From Mucilaginibacter roseus (GTDB taxonomy: Bacteria; Bacteroidota; Bacteroidia; Sphingobacteriales; Sphingobacteriaceae): a stretch of DNA of 64,000 nt. The translations under genes and the position numbers were made by a program. Below the pieces are notes generated by a model, which saw nothing but the letters and a program-made list of their open reading frames with translations, did not search any database and was not told the DNA's origin. Where the stretch lies: positions 62,001 through 126,000 of the forward strand of contig NZ_JAJPWV010000003.1 of assembly GCF_021215455.1 (NCBI RefSeq), given 5' to 3'. Shown in pieces: positions 15,297-23,641 of this stretch (positions within the stretch are counted from its first letter, which is position 1; the number at the start of each line of letters is the position of its first letter).

Positions 15297-16674
15297 AAAC
15301 CGGTCCTATAAATGATGTTGATATAGTGCTGAGCGTTTCATGACCCCGCATCACTTCAATTTCAATATCTGTTTTAGCGCTTTTTATTCTGTTGGCAGGT
15401 ACCATTAAAAAGAAAACCGCCTTGCCCTCGCTTTCGGCTTTTAACGTACCAGGTGCCTGGATATATTTTACCTTGATCGCAGGATCATTAGTAACCAGTG
15501 TGATCTGTTGCGGAGTGCTGGTTTTATTAATCAGTTCGGCATTGTAAATATTGCTGATGTAACCACCCGGCTGCTCCTGATACAGCATACCAGCCGACCG
15601 CAGTATGGTAACATCAACCGCGCTGCGTTTAAGCACAAAGGAGGTAAGCACGCCCAGCAGCACCACAATTACCGCGCTGTAAGCAACCATACGTCCGTTA
15701 AACTTTGGCTGCTCCTTTTGGGCGATGCTTTCTTCAGAGTAAAAGCCGATAAGGTTAAGCGGCTTGTTGATCTTTTCCATTACCTGGTTACAGGCATCAA
15801 TACAGGCGGTGCAATTTATACATTCCAGTTGGGTGCCCTTACGTATATCAATGCCTGTCGGGCAAACATCTACACACAAGCCGCAATCCACACAATCGCC
15901 TTTTTGGGTCTGATCCTGTTTTTTAGATATCTTACCGCGCGGCTCGCCACGCAAAAAATTATAGGCTACCACAAGCGTGCTCTTATCTATCAGCACCCCC
16001 TGCAAGCGCCCGTACGGGCAAACAACCGTACACACCAGCTCTCGCATTTGACTATAAACCAAATAAAACACCACGGTAAATACCCAAATACTTATAAAAC
16101 CCGACCAGTGCATGGCAACCGGCTCGGTAATGATTTTTATTAATGCTTCCTTACCAATAATGTATGCCAAAAAAATATTAGCTATCAAAAACGATAGCAC
16201 AATAAAAATGCTGTGTTTAGATATTTTTTTGATCAGCTTTTCGCGGGTTAGCGGCCCTTTGTCCAGCTTGCGGCGTTTTTTGGCATCGCCCTCAATCCAT
16301 ATCTCTATCTTACGAAAAACCATCTCCATAAAAATAGTTTGCGGGCATATCCATCCACAAAACACCCGGCCGAAAGCGATGGTGAACAGTATGATACATA
16401 CCAACCCGGCCAGCATTGCAAGCACGAACAAAAAGAAATCCTGCGGCCAAAATACCTGCCCCAGTATTACAAAGCGGCGCTCCATAATATTGAGCAGCAA
16501 CAGCGGGTGCCCGTTAACGCTGATGAATGGGCCTGCAAAAAACAGCACCAGGTAAGCATAGCTTAGCAGGCTGCGGTACCGGTACAGCTTACCCTTACGC
16601 ACAACCGGATACATCCAGCGGCGGCCACCGCCAGTGGTGGTATTAGGTTGTGCGGTAATATCAGCGGTAAGCAT
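15283..16674 (-). CDS. ccoG: CcoG/FixG cytochrome cbb3 accessory protein (Fe-S, cupric reductase type)
   Basis: The protein has 463 residues. N-terminal helices include the conserved GRVFCGWICPQTIFMEMVFRKIE, then more membrane helices, a double ferredoxin-like domain (CVDCGLCVDVCPTGIDIR and CINCTACIDACN), another helix (MVAYSAVIVVLLGVLTSFVL) and a C-terminal Ig-like domain (IYNAELINKTSTPQQITL). CcoG homologues reduce Cu(II) to Cu(I) for delivery to the CuB site of cbb3 oxidase. It lies 14 bp after ccoP in the operon. Confidence 0.93.
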   Translation of the reverse strand: MLTADITAQPNTTTGGGRRWMYPVVRKGKLYRYRSLLSYAYLVLFFAGPFISVNGHPLLLLNIMERRFVILGQVFWPQDFFLFVLAMLAGLVCIILFTIAFGRVFCGWICPQTIFMEMVFRKIEIWIEGDAKKRRKLDKGPLTREKLIKKISKHSIFIVLSFLIANIFLAYIIGKEALIKIITEPVAMHWSGFISIWVFTVVFYLVYSQMRELVCTVVCPYGRLQGVLIDKSTLVVAYNFLRGEPRGKISKKQDQTQKGDCVDCGLCVDVCPTGIDIRKGTQLECINCTACIDACNQVMEKINKPLNLIGFYSEESIAQKEQPKFNGRMVAYSAVIVVLLGVLTSFVLKRSAVDVTILRSAGMLYQEQPGGYISNIYNAELINKTSTPQQITLVTNDPAIKVKYIQAPGTLKAESEGKAVFFLMVPANRIKSAKTDIEIEVMRGHETLSTISTSFIGPVYGSN

Positions 16675-16688
16675 ATCTGTAGTTTATT

Positions 16689-17579
16689 TTAAATAGACGC
16701 CGTTTTAGCAGCAGCGTCATCTTTATAAATATCGCCCTGCGGCTCTTTGGCTCCGGCAGGTTTAGTTCCGTATATTGACTTAATGTAGCTGGCCACATCG
16801 GCAATTTGTTTAGGGGTAAGCTGCTTTTCCCAGTTGGGCATACCCTTGGCCTGTACTCCGTATTTAATAGTTTTAAATACATCGTTTATTTTGCCGCCAT
16901 GCAGCCAGTACTCATCGGTAAGGTTAGGCCCAACAACGCCCTGCCCCTTCTCGCCATGGCAGGCGGCGCAATGGGTTTTAAATACCGTTGCGCCCGATTG
17001 CAACACTGCGCCGTCTGTTGAAAGAGTGACTGAATTTTCATCCACCCGGTTGGCTGATTTTGCCAGGAAGGCTTCCTTCTCCTTGTTAGCCACGGTTATT
17101 TCGGTTTGATATTCCTGATCCTGTAATTGCCCTATGCCGAATACATGGTAAACAAGCAGGTACCCGATAGCGAATGCGATGGTGATATAGAACAAGCCCA
17201 TAAACCAGGCGGGCGTTGGGTTATTCAGTTCCTTAATACCGTCAAAATCATGCTCGGTAAGCAGTGATTGCTCTTCGGCCATTGGCCTTAATGAGAGGAG
17301 CTTGTTCACCAGGCTGTTCTTTGGTTTAGGAGGTATTACTTCGGCTTCAGCTACAGCAGACATGTTTTTAGCTTCAGCACCCAGTAGCAGGCGGGTAAGT
17401 ACCTTAAATGTGCGCAGCAATACCAGCATGGTTATTACAAACAATACCAGCATCAGCATAATGGCTCCGTAGCCAATGTAGTTCATGGTATCAACAGGCA
17501 CCAACGTATCATCGGCTGCCATTACAGGGGCAGTGCCTAAGGTTGTTATCAGCAAAAACGCGGTCAATAGCTTTTTCAT
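16689..17579 (-). CDS. ccoP: CcoP subunit of cbb3 oxidase with a single c-type haem motif
   Basis: The protein has 296 residues. A signal-like helix ends at APVMAAD, then come a membrane helix (IMLMLVLFVITMLVLL), the FixP_N-like segment DFDGIKELNNPTPAWFMGLF with a second helix, and one cytochrome c domain with C204-A-A-C207-H208 and the axial Met in GVQAKGMPNWEKQL. Classical proteobacterial CcoP has two CxxCH motifs; only one is present here. Electron entry must therefore use fewer haems. It overlaps ccoQ by 4 bp. Confidence 0.9.
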   Translation of the reverse strand: MKKLLTAFLLITTLGTAPVMAADDTLVPVDTMNYIGYGAIMLMLVLFVITMLVLLRTFKVLTRLLLGAEAKNMSAVAEAEVIPPKPKNSLVNKLLSLRPMAEEQSLLTEHDFDGIKELNNPTPAWFMGLFYITIAFAIGYLLVYHVFGIGQLQDQEYQTEITVANKEKEAFLAKSANRVDENSVTLSTDGAVLQSGATVFKTHCAACHGEKGQGVVGPNLTDEYWLHGGKINDVFKTIKYGVQAKGMPNWEKQLTPKQIADVASYIKSIYGTKPAGAKEPQGDIYKDDAAAKTASI

Positions 17580-17767
17580 AGCTCCTGTATATTTAGGTGT
17601 TTAGGTTGATTATCGCTCAGGGGTATATCGCTCATATAGTCGGCATGTGGTTTTTTTATGCGGATAAGCATTACCGTTACCACAATGAAGAACAGCAGAA
17701 ATATGGCTAACGAGGTGATGAGGTAAACCTGGTTACCATCAATACCCTGTACAAATTGTTTAAACAT
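17576..17767 (-). CDS. ccoQ: CcoQ-like small subunit of cbb3 oxidase
   Basis: The protein has 63 residues with one membrane helix (VYLITSLAIFLLFFIVVTVMLI) followed by a short basic and acidic tail (RIKKPHADYMSDIPLSDNQP). Size, topology and position between ccoN-O and ccoP match CcoQ/FixQ, which stabilises the oxidase complex. It begins 5 bp after the ccoNO stop. Confidence 0.85.
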   Translation of the reverse strand: MFKQFVQGIDGNQVYLITSLAIFLLFFIVVTVMLIRIKKPHADYMSDIPLSDNQPKHLNIQEL

Positions 17768-17772
17768 GGCGC

Positions 17773-19905
17773 TTAGTTATTAGCGGTTTTAGTTACTTTA
17801 ATATCAGTACCCAGGCGTTGCAGATAGGCTATCAGGGCTACTATCTCGCGGTCGCTTTGTACCTTTATCTTGTCTTTAGCCAGGTTATCGGCAATGCCTT
17901 TGGCCTGTTTATCCAGCTCGGTGTTGGCCTGCTTGTCGTAACCGGCGGCATACGGTACACCCAATGTGCGCATGGCATTTATTTTAGATGCCGTGGTGGT
18001 GGTGTCGAGCTTTTGGTTGATGAGCCAATCGTAGTTCGGCATGATACTGCCCGGCGACATCAGCCTTGGATCAAGCATGTGGTTATAGTGCCAGGCGTTG
18101 CTGTACTTGCCCCCCTCGCGCTGCAAATCGGGCCCGGTACGTTTTGATCCCCAAAGAAAAGGGTGATCGTAAACAAATTCACCGGCCTTACTGTATTCGC
18201 CATAACGCTCCGTTTCAGACCGGAAAGGCCTTACCGTTTGCGAGTGACAGTTAACGCAACCCTCGCGGATGTATATATCACGGCCCTGCAATTCCAGCGG
18301 CGTATAGGGTTTTACACTGGCAATGGTAGGCACGTTTGAGGAGATGGTCATGGTTGGGATCAGCTCAATGATACTGCCTATCAGTATCACCAGTAATGAA
18401 AGTACCATCAGTTGTATCGGCTTACGCTCCAATACGCGGTGCCAAAAGTTGTCGCCCTCGTTATGGGCTACAAAAACTTTTTCCAACGGCATCGCTTCGG
18501 CAGGCTCCTGCGCTACCAATTTGCCAACGGCCATGGTTTTAGCCAGGTTATAAGCCATTACAATAACACCCACCAGGTACAACCCGCCACCAACAGCACG
18601 CATTACATGCATCGGGATGATGCGCAGCGTGGTTTCTAAAAAGGTGGGGTATTTCAAGATACCCTCCGGTGTAAATTCTTTAAGCATCAGGCCCTGGGTA
18701 AAACCGGCCCAGTACATCGGTACCGCGTAAAACAATATGCCCAGCGTACCTATCCAAAAGTGGAATGAGGCCAATTTGGTGGAGTAAAGCTGTGTGCGGT
18801 AAATTCTCGGTATCAACCAGTATAGTATGGCAAAGGTTAAAAAGCCGTTCCAGCCTAAAGCGCCAACATGCACGTGGGCTACTATCCAGTCAGTAAAGTG
18901 GCCAATGGCGTTTACTTGTTTTAATGATAGCATTGGCCCCTCAAAGGTGGCCATACCATAGGCCGTTAAACCAACCACCATAAATTTAAGTACCACATCA
19001 TCGCGCACCTTATCCCAGGCACCGCGCAGGGTAAGCAACCCGTTGATCATGCCGCCCCAGCTTGGCGCTATCAGCATAATAGAAAATACGATACCTAATG
19101 ATTGTGCCCAGCTTGGTAAGGTGGTATATAGCAAGTGGTGTGGACCCGCCCATATATAAATAAATATCAGCGCCCAAAAGTGCAGTATACTCAACTTATA
19201 TGAATACACCGGGCGGTTGGCCATCTTAGGCAAAAAGTAATACATCATGCCCAGGTAAGGCGTGGTTAAAAAGAAAGCCACCGCGTTATGCCCGTACCAC
19301 CATTGCACCAGCGCATCCTGAACGCCGGCATACAGGTAGTAGCTTTTTAAACCAGATATAGGCAACTCGAACGAATTAACGATATGCAGCACCGCTATGG
19401 TTACAAACGTGGCAATGTAAAACCAGATGGCCACGTACAGGTGCCGCTCGCGGCGTTTAATGATGGTACCGAACATGTTGATGCCAAATACCACCCATAT
19501 CAGCGTAATGGCAATATCAATAGGCCATTCCAGCTCGGCATACTCGTGCGAGGTGGTGAAACCCAGCGGTAGCGTAATAACTGCCGATACGATGATGAGC
19601 TGCCATCCCCAAAAATGAATCTTGCTCAGGGCATCACTAAACATGCGGGCCTTTAGCAGGCGTTGCAGCGAATAGTAAACGCCCATAAAAATGGCGTTGC
19701 CCACAAACGCGAAGATAACCGCGTTGGTATGCAGCGGGCGTATGCGGCCAAAGGTGGTGTACTGGTTGCCCATGTTCATGCCGGGTTTAAACAGCTGCAT
19801 GGCTACCAGTAGCCCTACTGTCATGCCGATTATCCCCCAAACAATGGTGGCAATTCCAAAATTTCGTACAATCTTGTTATCGTAGTAAAATTTTTCGGGT
19901 TGCAT
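17773..19905 (-). CDS. ccoNO: Fused CcoN-CcoO: catalytic and monohaem subunits of cbb3 oxidase
   Basis: The protein has 710 residues. Residues 1 to about 470 are the twelve-helix haem-copper catalytic subunit, with GRIRPLHTNAVIFAFVGNA, WWYGHNAVAFFLTTPYLGMMYYFLP (CuB His region), WAGPHHLLYTTLPSW and IVAHVHVGALGWNGF (haem ligands). The remaining part is CcoO, anchored by LMVLSLLVILIGSIIELIP, with haem motif C550-V-N-C553-H554 and RTGPDLQREGGKYSNAWHYNHM. In proteobacteria these are two proteins; fusion is known in Bacteroidota. The complex reduces O2 with very high affinity and pumps protons across the inner membrane. It has its own tandem-box promoter in the gap after ccoS. Confidence 0.95.
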   Translation of the reverse strand: MQPEKFYYDNKIVRNFGIATIVWGIIGMTVGLLVAMQLFKPGMNMGNQYTTFGRIRPLHTNAVIFAFVGNAIFMGVYYSLQRLLKARMFSDALSKIHFWGWQLIIVSAVITLPLGFTTSHEYAELEWPIDIAITLIWVVFGINMFGTIIKRRERHLYVAIWFYIATFVTIAVLHIVNSFELPISGLKSYYLYAGVQDALVQWWYGHNAVAFFLTTPYLGMMYYFLPKMANRPVYSYKLSILHFWALIFIYIWAGPHHLLYTTLPSWAQSLGIVFSIMLIAPSWGGMINGLLTLRGAWDKVRDDVVLKFMVVGLTAYGMATFEGPMLSLKQVNAIGHFTDWIVAHVHVGALGWNGFLTFAILYWLIPRIYRTQLYSTKLASFHFWIGTLGILFYAVPMYWAGFTQGLMLKEFTPEGILKYPTFLETTLRIIPMHVMRAVGGGLYLVGVIVMAYNLAKTMAVGKLVAQEPAEAMPLEKVFVAHNEGDNFWHRVLERKPIQLMVLSLLVILIGSIIELIPTMTISSNVPTIASVKPYTPLELQGRDIYIREGCVNCHSQTVRPFRSETERYGEYSKAGEFVYDHPFLWGSKRTGPDLQREGGKYSNAWHYNHMLDPRLMSPGSIMPNYDWLINQKLDTTTTASKINAMRTLGVPYAAGYDKQANTELDKQAKGIADNLAKDKIKVQSDREIVALIAYLQRLGTDIKVTKTANN

Positions 19906-19938
19906 AATATTGCGGTTAGTTCAAATAAATTAATGGTG

Positions 19939-20003
19939 TAAAATTACCCGGACTGCCCTGCCCGGCACGTGATGCCCGTTAGCCAAAAACATGATACAGA
20001 TCA
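19939..20003 (-). promoter_or_regulatory. Tandem FNR-like box promoter directly before ccoNO
   Basis: Read on the minus strand, the distal box is TGATCTGTATCA (19992-20003, within a 14-bp palindrome at 19991-20004 that overlaps the ccoS stop), the proximal box TAACGGGCATCA (19970-19981) and the -7 element TAATTTTA (19939-19946). Centres are 22 bp apart and the -7 end is 36.5 bp from the proximal centre. The proximal box has a weak upstream half. This would boost ccoNO over ccoI-ccoS. Confidence 0.65.
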
Positions 20004-20162
20004 TTTTTCGGCTTCGCTGGTAGTATCATCATCCAGCAAAATGCGCACAGATGGAGTGTAAAGATCATTGTGCTGACCCTTGCGCTGCGCCCAGAAAAAG
20101 GCGCACAAAAACCCCAGCGCCAGCAGTATGCTGCACCCTATTAAAAAATAAATTATGCTCAT
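20001..20162 (-). CDS. ccoS: CcoS/FixS oxidase maturation protein (53 residues)
   Basis: This short gene is easy to miss. It encodes 53 residues starting MSIIYFLIGCSILLALGFLC, one membrane helix followed by AFFWAQRKGQHNDLYTPSVR and an acidic tail LLDDDTTSEAEK. The A-x-x-W-x-x-x-x-G-Q-x-x-D-L pattern is the CcoS/FixS signature. CcoS is required for cofactor insertion into cbb3 oxidase and normally follows CcoI. Its ATG overlaps the ccoI TGA in an ATGA (20159-20162), which supports the gene. Confidence 0.93.
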   Translation of the reverse strand: MSIIYFLIGCSILLALGFLCAFFWAQRKGQHNDLYTPSVRILLDDDTTSEAEK

Positions 20163-22546
20163 AACAACTTGCGTTTTTTTGCTGCCACATGGGTGGCAAT
20201 ACTGGTGAATGATATGATGGTGGCCGTACTCAGCGGCATCAGGATGGCCGCGGTAAGTGGCGATAGTTTGCCCGTTACCGCGAAGCTTAAACCGATGAGG
20301 TTATAGGTAAGCGATATAAAAAAGGATATATGGATCACCTTCACGGTATCCTTGGCAAATTTTAAAAACCTCGGAAAACTTTTTAACGACCGCCCATCCA
20401 GGATGGCATCACTGCCCGGCGAAAAGTTGTTCACGTTATCGGTAATGGCTATACCCAGGTCGCTTTGCTTTAACGCGCCTGCATCATTCAGCCCATCGCC
20501 CAGCATACTTACTTTTTTGCCCCGGCTTTGCAATTCTTTGATAAAATCGAGCTTTTGCTGTGGCGATTGCCTGAACAGCATATTTTGGCTGTGATTAAAA
20601 TAAGGCAGCAACTCGTTACGCTCATGATCCTGATCGCCGGACAATAAATAAAGTTTGTACTTAGGTGATAACGCTGCCACATCCTCCAATCCCTCACGGT
20701 ACTGGTGATTAAAGCTGTAATAACCCTGGTAAACTTCGTCAATAACTACATGTACCTTGGTGGTGTTGCTTAGCTCATAGCCCCCGTCCACCACAAAATC
20801 GCTGCTGCCTATGGCAACCAAATGTTCGACAACCACGGCTCGGATGCCTTTGCCTGGTACTTCTTTATAAGCCGATACCGGCAAAATAGCCCCTACCCCC
20901 AAATAAGCGCAAATTTGCCTGCTAAGCGGATGCCCGGAGTTGATGCAAACGCTTTGCACCAGTTGCCGCTGTGCAGCGGTTAGCGTGGTGCAGTCGGTAA
21001 GTATTTTATTGTTGCTGCTGGTTATGGTGCCTGTTTTATCAAATACTAATGTATCGATGCGGGCTAACTGCTCAACCACTGCGGTATTTTTGAGGTAAAA
21101 AAAGTTGCGGTCGAATACGCTCAAAGCGGCCGACATGGTGAACGGTGTGCTCAGCGCCAGGGCGCAGGGGCAGGCCACTATCAGCACGGCGGTAAATGCG
21201 GATAATCCACGCTGCCAATCGAACGGTAACCAAAACAACAGCGAACCAAAGGCGATAATGAGCAGTACGATAGAAAAATGCTTGCTCACCCGCTCGTTAA
21301 AGGTTTGCATCCGGTTATCCTGACTGCGGGTAAAAGCCTCATTGTTCCACAACTGGGTAAGATAGCTTTGCGATACGGGTTTTACAATTTCCATCTCTAA
21401 AGCCTCGCCCATCTGCCGACCACCGGCATAGATGATCTCGCCAAGCGTTTTATTTACGGGTGCCGATTCGCCGGTTACAAAACTAAAATCAATCATGGCG
21501 TTGCCTTTTAATAAGATGGCATCGGCAGGAATGATCTCGTTATTACGGATGCGGATGCGCTGACCCACTTTCAGATCAGCCAATGGAAGCGGCTTCTCCC
21601 CTTCTTCGCTTATCACCTGCACCGCCACCGGGAAGAATGACCGGTAATCGCGCTCAAAAGATATATGGTAATAAGTTTTACGCTGAACGAACTTGCCTAC
21701 CAGCAGAAAGAATACCAGGCCGCAAAGGGTATCGGCAAAGCCGGGACCGGTATGAGTGAGTATCTCGGCAACGGTGCGTATAAACAATACGGCGATTCCT
21801 AATGCCAACGGGAAATCAATATTCAGAACCTTATTTTTCAGGTTGTGGTAAGCCGATGTAAAGTACTCGGTACCGCTGTAAAAGGTTACCGGCAGAGCAA
21901 ATACGATATTAAGCCAGCCAAAAAACTGGCGGAAACTTTCTTCTTGTCCTGACAAACCCAGGTATTCCGGGAAACTGAGCAGCATCACGTTACCAAAGCA
22001 AAATCCCGCAACGGCTATTTTGCGTACCAGGTTATCCTTTTGCTCGGTAGATTGTTTTTTGACCACATCCTGCAGGTTAATGAGCGGTTCGTAGCCAATA
22101 TCAAACAGCAGTTCAACCACTTGGCGCAGGGTTATCTTATTATTATCAAAACGGATGTTCACCTGTTTCTTCAGGAAATCGATACGGCTGTAATAAATAG
22201 CAGGGTTAAGGCGGTGCAACTGTTCCAGCAACCAGATGCACGAGCTGCAATGGATGTAAGGAATATAAAAAGTAACGATGGTTATACCGCCATCTGTAAA
22301 ATCAACCAGGTCGCTAATGATCTTCGGCTCGTCCAGGTACTCAAAGCGCTTGTCGGTACGGGCGCGGTTCGCTCCGGGATGCTCGTTGTAATTATAATAA
22401 TTACACAACCCGCTTTGCGATAGTACCTGGTACACGCCCCGGCAGCCTACGCAGCAAAACTCCTTATCGTCAAATTGATAGGTGGTTTCTTCACAATCCT
22501 GGCCGCAGTGGTAACATGTTGATTTTACAGTGGTATTAACTAACAT
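20159..22546 (-). CDS. ccoI: CcoI/FixI copper P1B-type ATPase for cbb3 assembly
   Basis: The protein has 795 residues. The N-terminal Cys-rich region (CYHCGQDCEE, FCCVGCRGVYQVL) is typical of CcoI, followed by a heavy-metal-associated domain with PYIHCSSCIWLLEQL. The membrane CPC motif is IVACPCALALSTPF (about residue 458), phosphorylation motif DKTGTIT, nucleotide-domain GHPLSRQI (HP motif) and GDGLNDAGALKQSDLGIA. It exports copper across the inner membrane for the CuB centre. It is the first gene of the cco operon and is preceded by a tandem-box promoter. Confidence 0.95.
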   Translation of the reverse strand: MLVNTTVKSTCYHCGQDCEETTYQFDDKEFCCVGCRGVYQVLSQSGLCNYYNYNEHPGANRARTDKRFEYLDEPKIISDLVDFTDGGITIVTFYIPYIHCSSCIWLLEQLHRLNPAIYYSRIDFLKKQVNIRFDNNKITLRQVVELLFDIGYEPLINLQDVVKKQSTEQKDNLVRKIAVAGFCFGNVMLLSFPEYLGLSGQEESFRQFFGWLNIVFALPVTFYSGTEYFTSAYHNLKNKVLNIDFPLALGIAVLFIRTVAEILTHTGPGFADTLCGLVFFLLVGKFVQRKTYYHISFERDYRSFFPVAVQVISEEGEKPLPLADLKVGQRIRIRNNEIIPADAILLKGNAMIDFSFVTGESAPVNKTLGEIIYAGGRQMGEALEMEIVKPVSQSYLTQLWNNEAFTRSQDNRMQTFNERVSKHFSIVLLIIAFGSLLFWLPFDWQRGLSAFTAVLIVACPCALALSTPFTMSAALSVFDRNFFYLKNTAVVEQLARIDTLVFDKTGTITSSNNKILTDCTTLTAAQRQLVQSVCINSGHPLSRQICAYLGVGAILPVSAYKEVPGKGIRAVVVEHLVAIGSSDFVVDGGYELSNTTKVHVVIDEVYQGYYSFNHQYREGLEDVAALSPKYKLYLLSGDQDHERNELLPYFNHSQNMLFRQSPQQKLDFIKELQSRGKKVSMLGDGLNDAGALKQSDLGIAITDNVNNFSPGSDAILDGRSLKSFPRFLKFAKDTVKVIHISFFISLTYNLIGLSFAVTGKLSPLTAAILMPLSTATIISFTSIATHVAAKKRKLL

Positions 22547-22567
22547 AATGGCTCGCTTTAGTTAATA

Positions 22568-22632
22568 CAAAAATGTGCTAAGCGCCCCACCCTTTAAATG
22601 ATGCAACAAGGGCTTAAAAGTGATGTGCATCA
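22568..22632 (-). promoter_or_regulatory. Tandem FNR-like box promoter of the cco operon (ccoI)
   Basis: Read on the minus strand, the distal box is TGATGCACATCA (22621-22632), the proximal box CTTGTTGCATCA (22599-22610, downstream half intact) and the -7 element CATTTTTG (22568-22575). Centres are 22 bp apart and the -7 end is 36.5 bp from the proximal centre. CTTTT follows the distal box. Confidence 0.75.
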
Positions 22633-22645
22633 TTTTTAAGCCCTT
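22608..22645. repeat. 12-bp inverted repeat enclosing the distal ccoI box
   Basis: AAGGGCTTAAAA (22608-22619) and TTTTAAGCCCTT (22634-22645) are perfect inverted repeats, and the 14-nt interior contains TGATGTGCATCA. It lies just after the universal stress gene stop, so it may also act as a transcript end signal, but the T tract is inside rather than after the stem. The same arrangement occurs at 6968-7014. Confidence 0.6.
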
Positions 22646-22659
22646 TAAGTAGATGTGTT

Positions 22660-23529
22660 TTAAAAATTAGGCGCGATAAAACGTTTGCTGGCACACGGGT
22701 AAACCAACAGCGGTATATCAATATGCTTGGCGGCGTGGTGGGTATGGCTGCGGCTGAACAGCTGATCAAAAAAATTATGCTCGCGGTGTACAATAGCCAG
22801 CATATCAACCAATCCGTGCTCGGCTATCCATTCCAGTCCGTGGTTAACGTCAGCATTTTGCACATGGCGGTAAAACACATTGCTGTAGTTTATGCGGTTG
22901 GTAACATCGCGCAGGTAGGCGTCAACCTTACCTTCGTATTGGTAACTGTTGTTGGTTACATGGAACAGCACCAACTCTGCCTTATAGTATCGCGCCAGGC
23001 TGGCAACCGACTGCACCACCTCTATTTCCTGATCGCTCAGATCAGTAGCTATAGCTATGCGCCTGATTAGTTTGTACGCATACTTTGGTGGCACCAGCAG
23101 CAGCGGCACCGTTGTTTTGCCTATCATATCATTACTGGTACTGCCCAGAAAAAACTTTTGTACATCCCCCGCGCCGGATGCGCCCATCACCGTTAGGCAA
23201 ACCCTGTCCTCAACCGCTTTTTCGTTTATCATTTCGGCTACGTTACCTGCGGAGCTTTCACAGGCGGTGAGCACCTCAACGCGTCGGGTTTCATCGGCAT
23301 GGGTGAGTTGGCCGGCCAGTTTGTTTAATTCGGCGGTGGTGTTTTCAACCACGGCATTATAATCATACAGCGGCCAGGCCACTTGCGGTGCCAGGGGCGA
23401 TTCAGCCGCGATGCGGAAACTGTTGAACAACTTTACACGAGCGCCTATGGCTCCCGCTAATTTAACGGCATATTGTGCGGCGTTTTCGGCAGCAGCCGAA
23501 AAATCGGTAGGGACGAATATGGTTTTCAT
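22660..23529 (-). CDS. Tandem universal stress protein (two UspA domains)
   Basis: From the ATG at 23527-23529 the protein starts MKTIFVPTDFSAAAENAAQY and has 289 residues; the frame extends upstream to 23577 but would enter the promoter. It holds two Usp folds: domain 1 (about 1-150) with FVPTDFS and VMGASGAGDVQKFFLGSTSN, and domain 2 (about 155-285) beginning IAIATDLSDQE. Domain 1 keeps a G-A-S-G...GS-T-S-N ATP-binding-like loop. Usp genes are commonly induced by oxygen limitation, and the tandem-box promoter fits. It is upstream of, and co-directional with, ccoI, with the hairpin between them. Confidence 0.85.
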   Translation of the reverse strand: MKTIFVPTDFSAAAENAAQYAVKLAGAIGARVKLFNSFRIAAESPLAPQVAWPLYDYNAVVENTTAELNKLAGQLTHADETRRVEVLTACESSAGNVAEMINEKAVEDRVCLTVMGASGAGDVQKFFLGSTSNDMIGKTTVPLLLVPPKYAYKLIRRIAIATDLSDQEIEVVQSVASLARYYKAELVLFHVTNNSYQYEGKVDAYLRDVTNRINYSNVFYRHVQNADVNHGLEWIAEHGLVDMLAIVHREHNFFDQLFSRSHTHHAAKHIDIPLLVYPCASKRFIAPNF

Positions 23530-23576
23530 AACGATGAGTTTTAATTCGTTTACAATATCACTAATGGATATTGCCA

Positions 23577-23641
23577 CAAATATCAGCCCAAGTAAGTTAG
23601 GAAATAGTGATGAGGGTCAGGGGATTGTGTGATGGGAAGCA
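23577..23641 (-). promoter_or_regulatory. Tandem FNR-like box promoter of the universal stress gene
   Basis: Read on the minus strand, the distal box is TGCTTCCCATCA (23630-23641), the proximal box TGACCCTCATCA (23608-23619) and the -7 element GATATTTG (23577-23584), identical to the -7 of the haem-kinase promoter. Centres are 22 bp apart and the -7 end is 36.5 bp from the proximal centre, predicting a start near 23572. Confidence 0.75.

Noticed and set aside
15508..16143. A 211-codon open frame on the + strand inside ccoG
   Set aside because: It is antisense to a well-conserved ccoG and has the composition of a shadow frame; no domain is recognisable.
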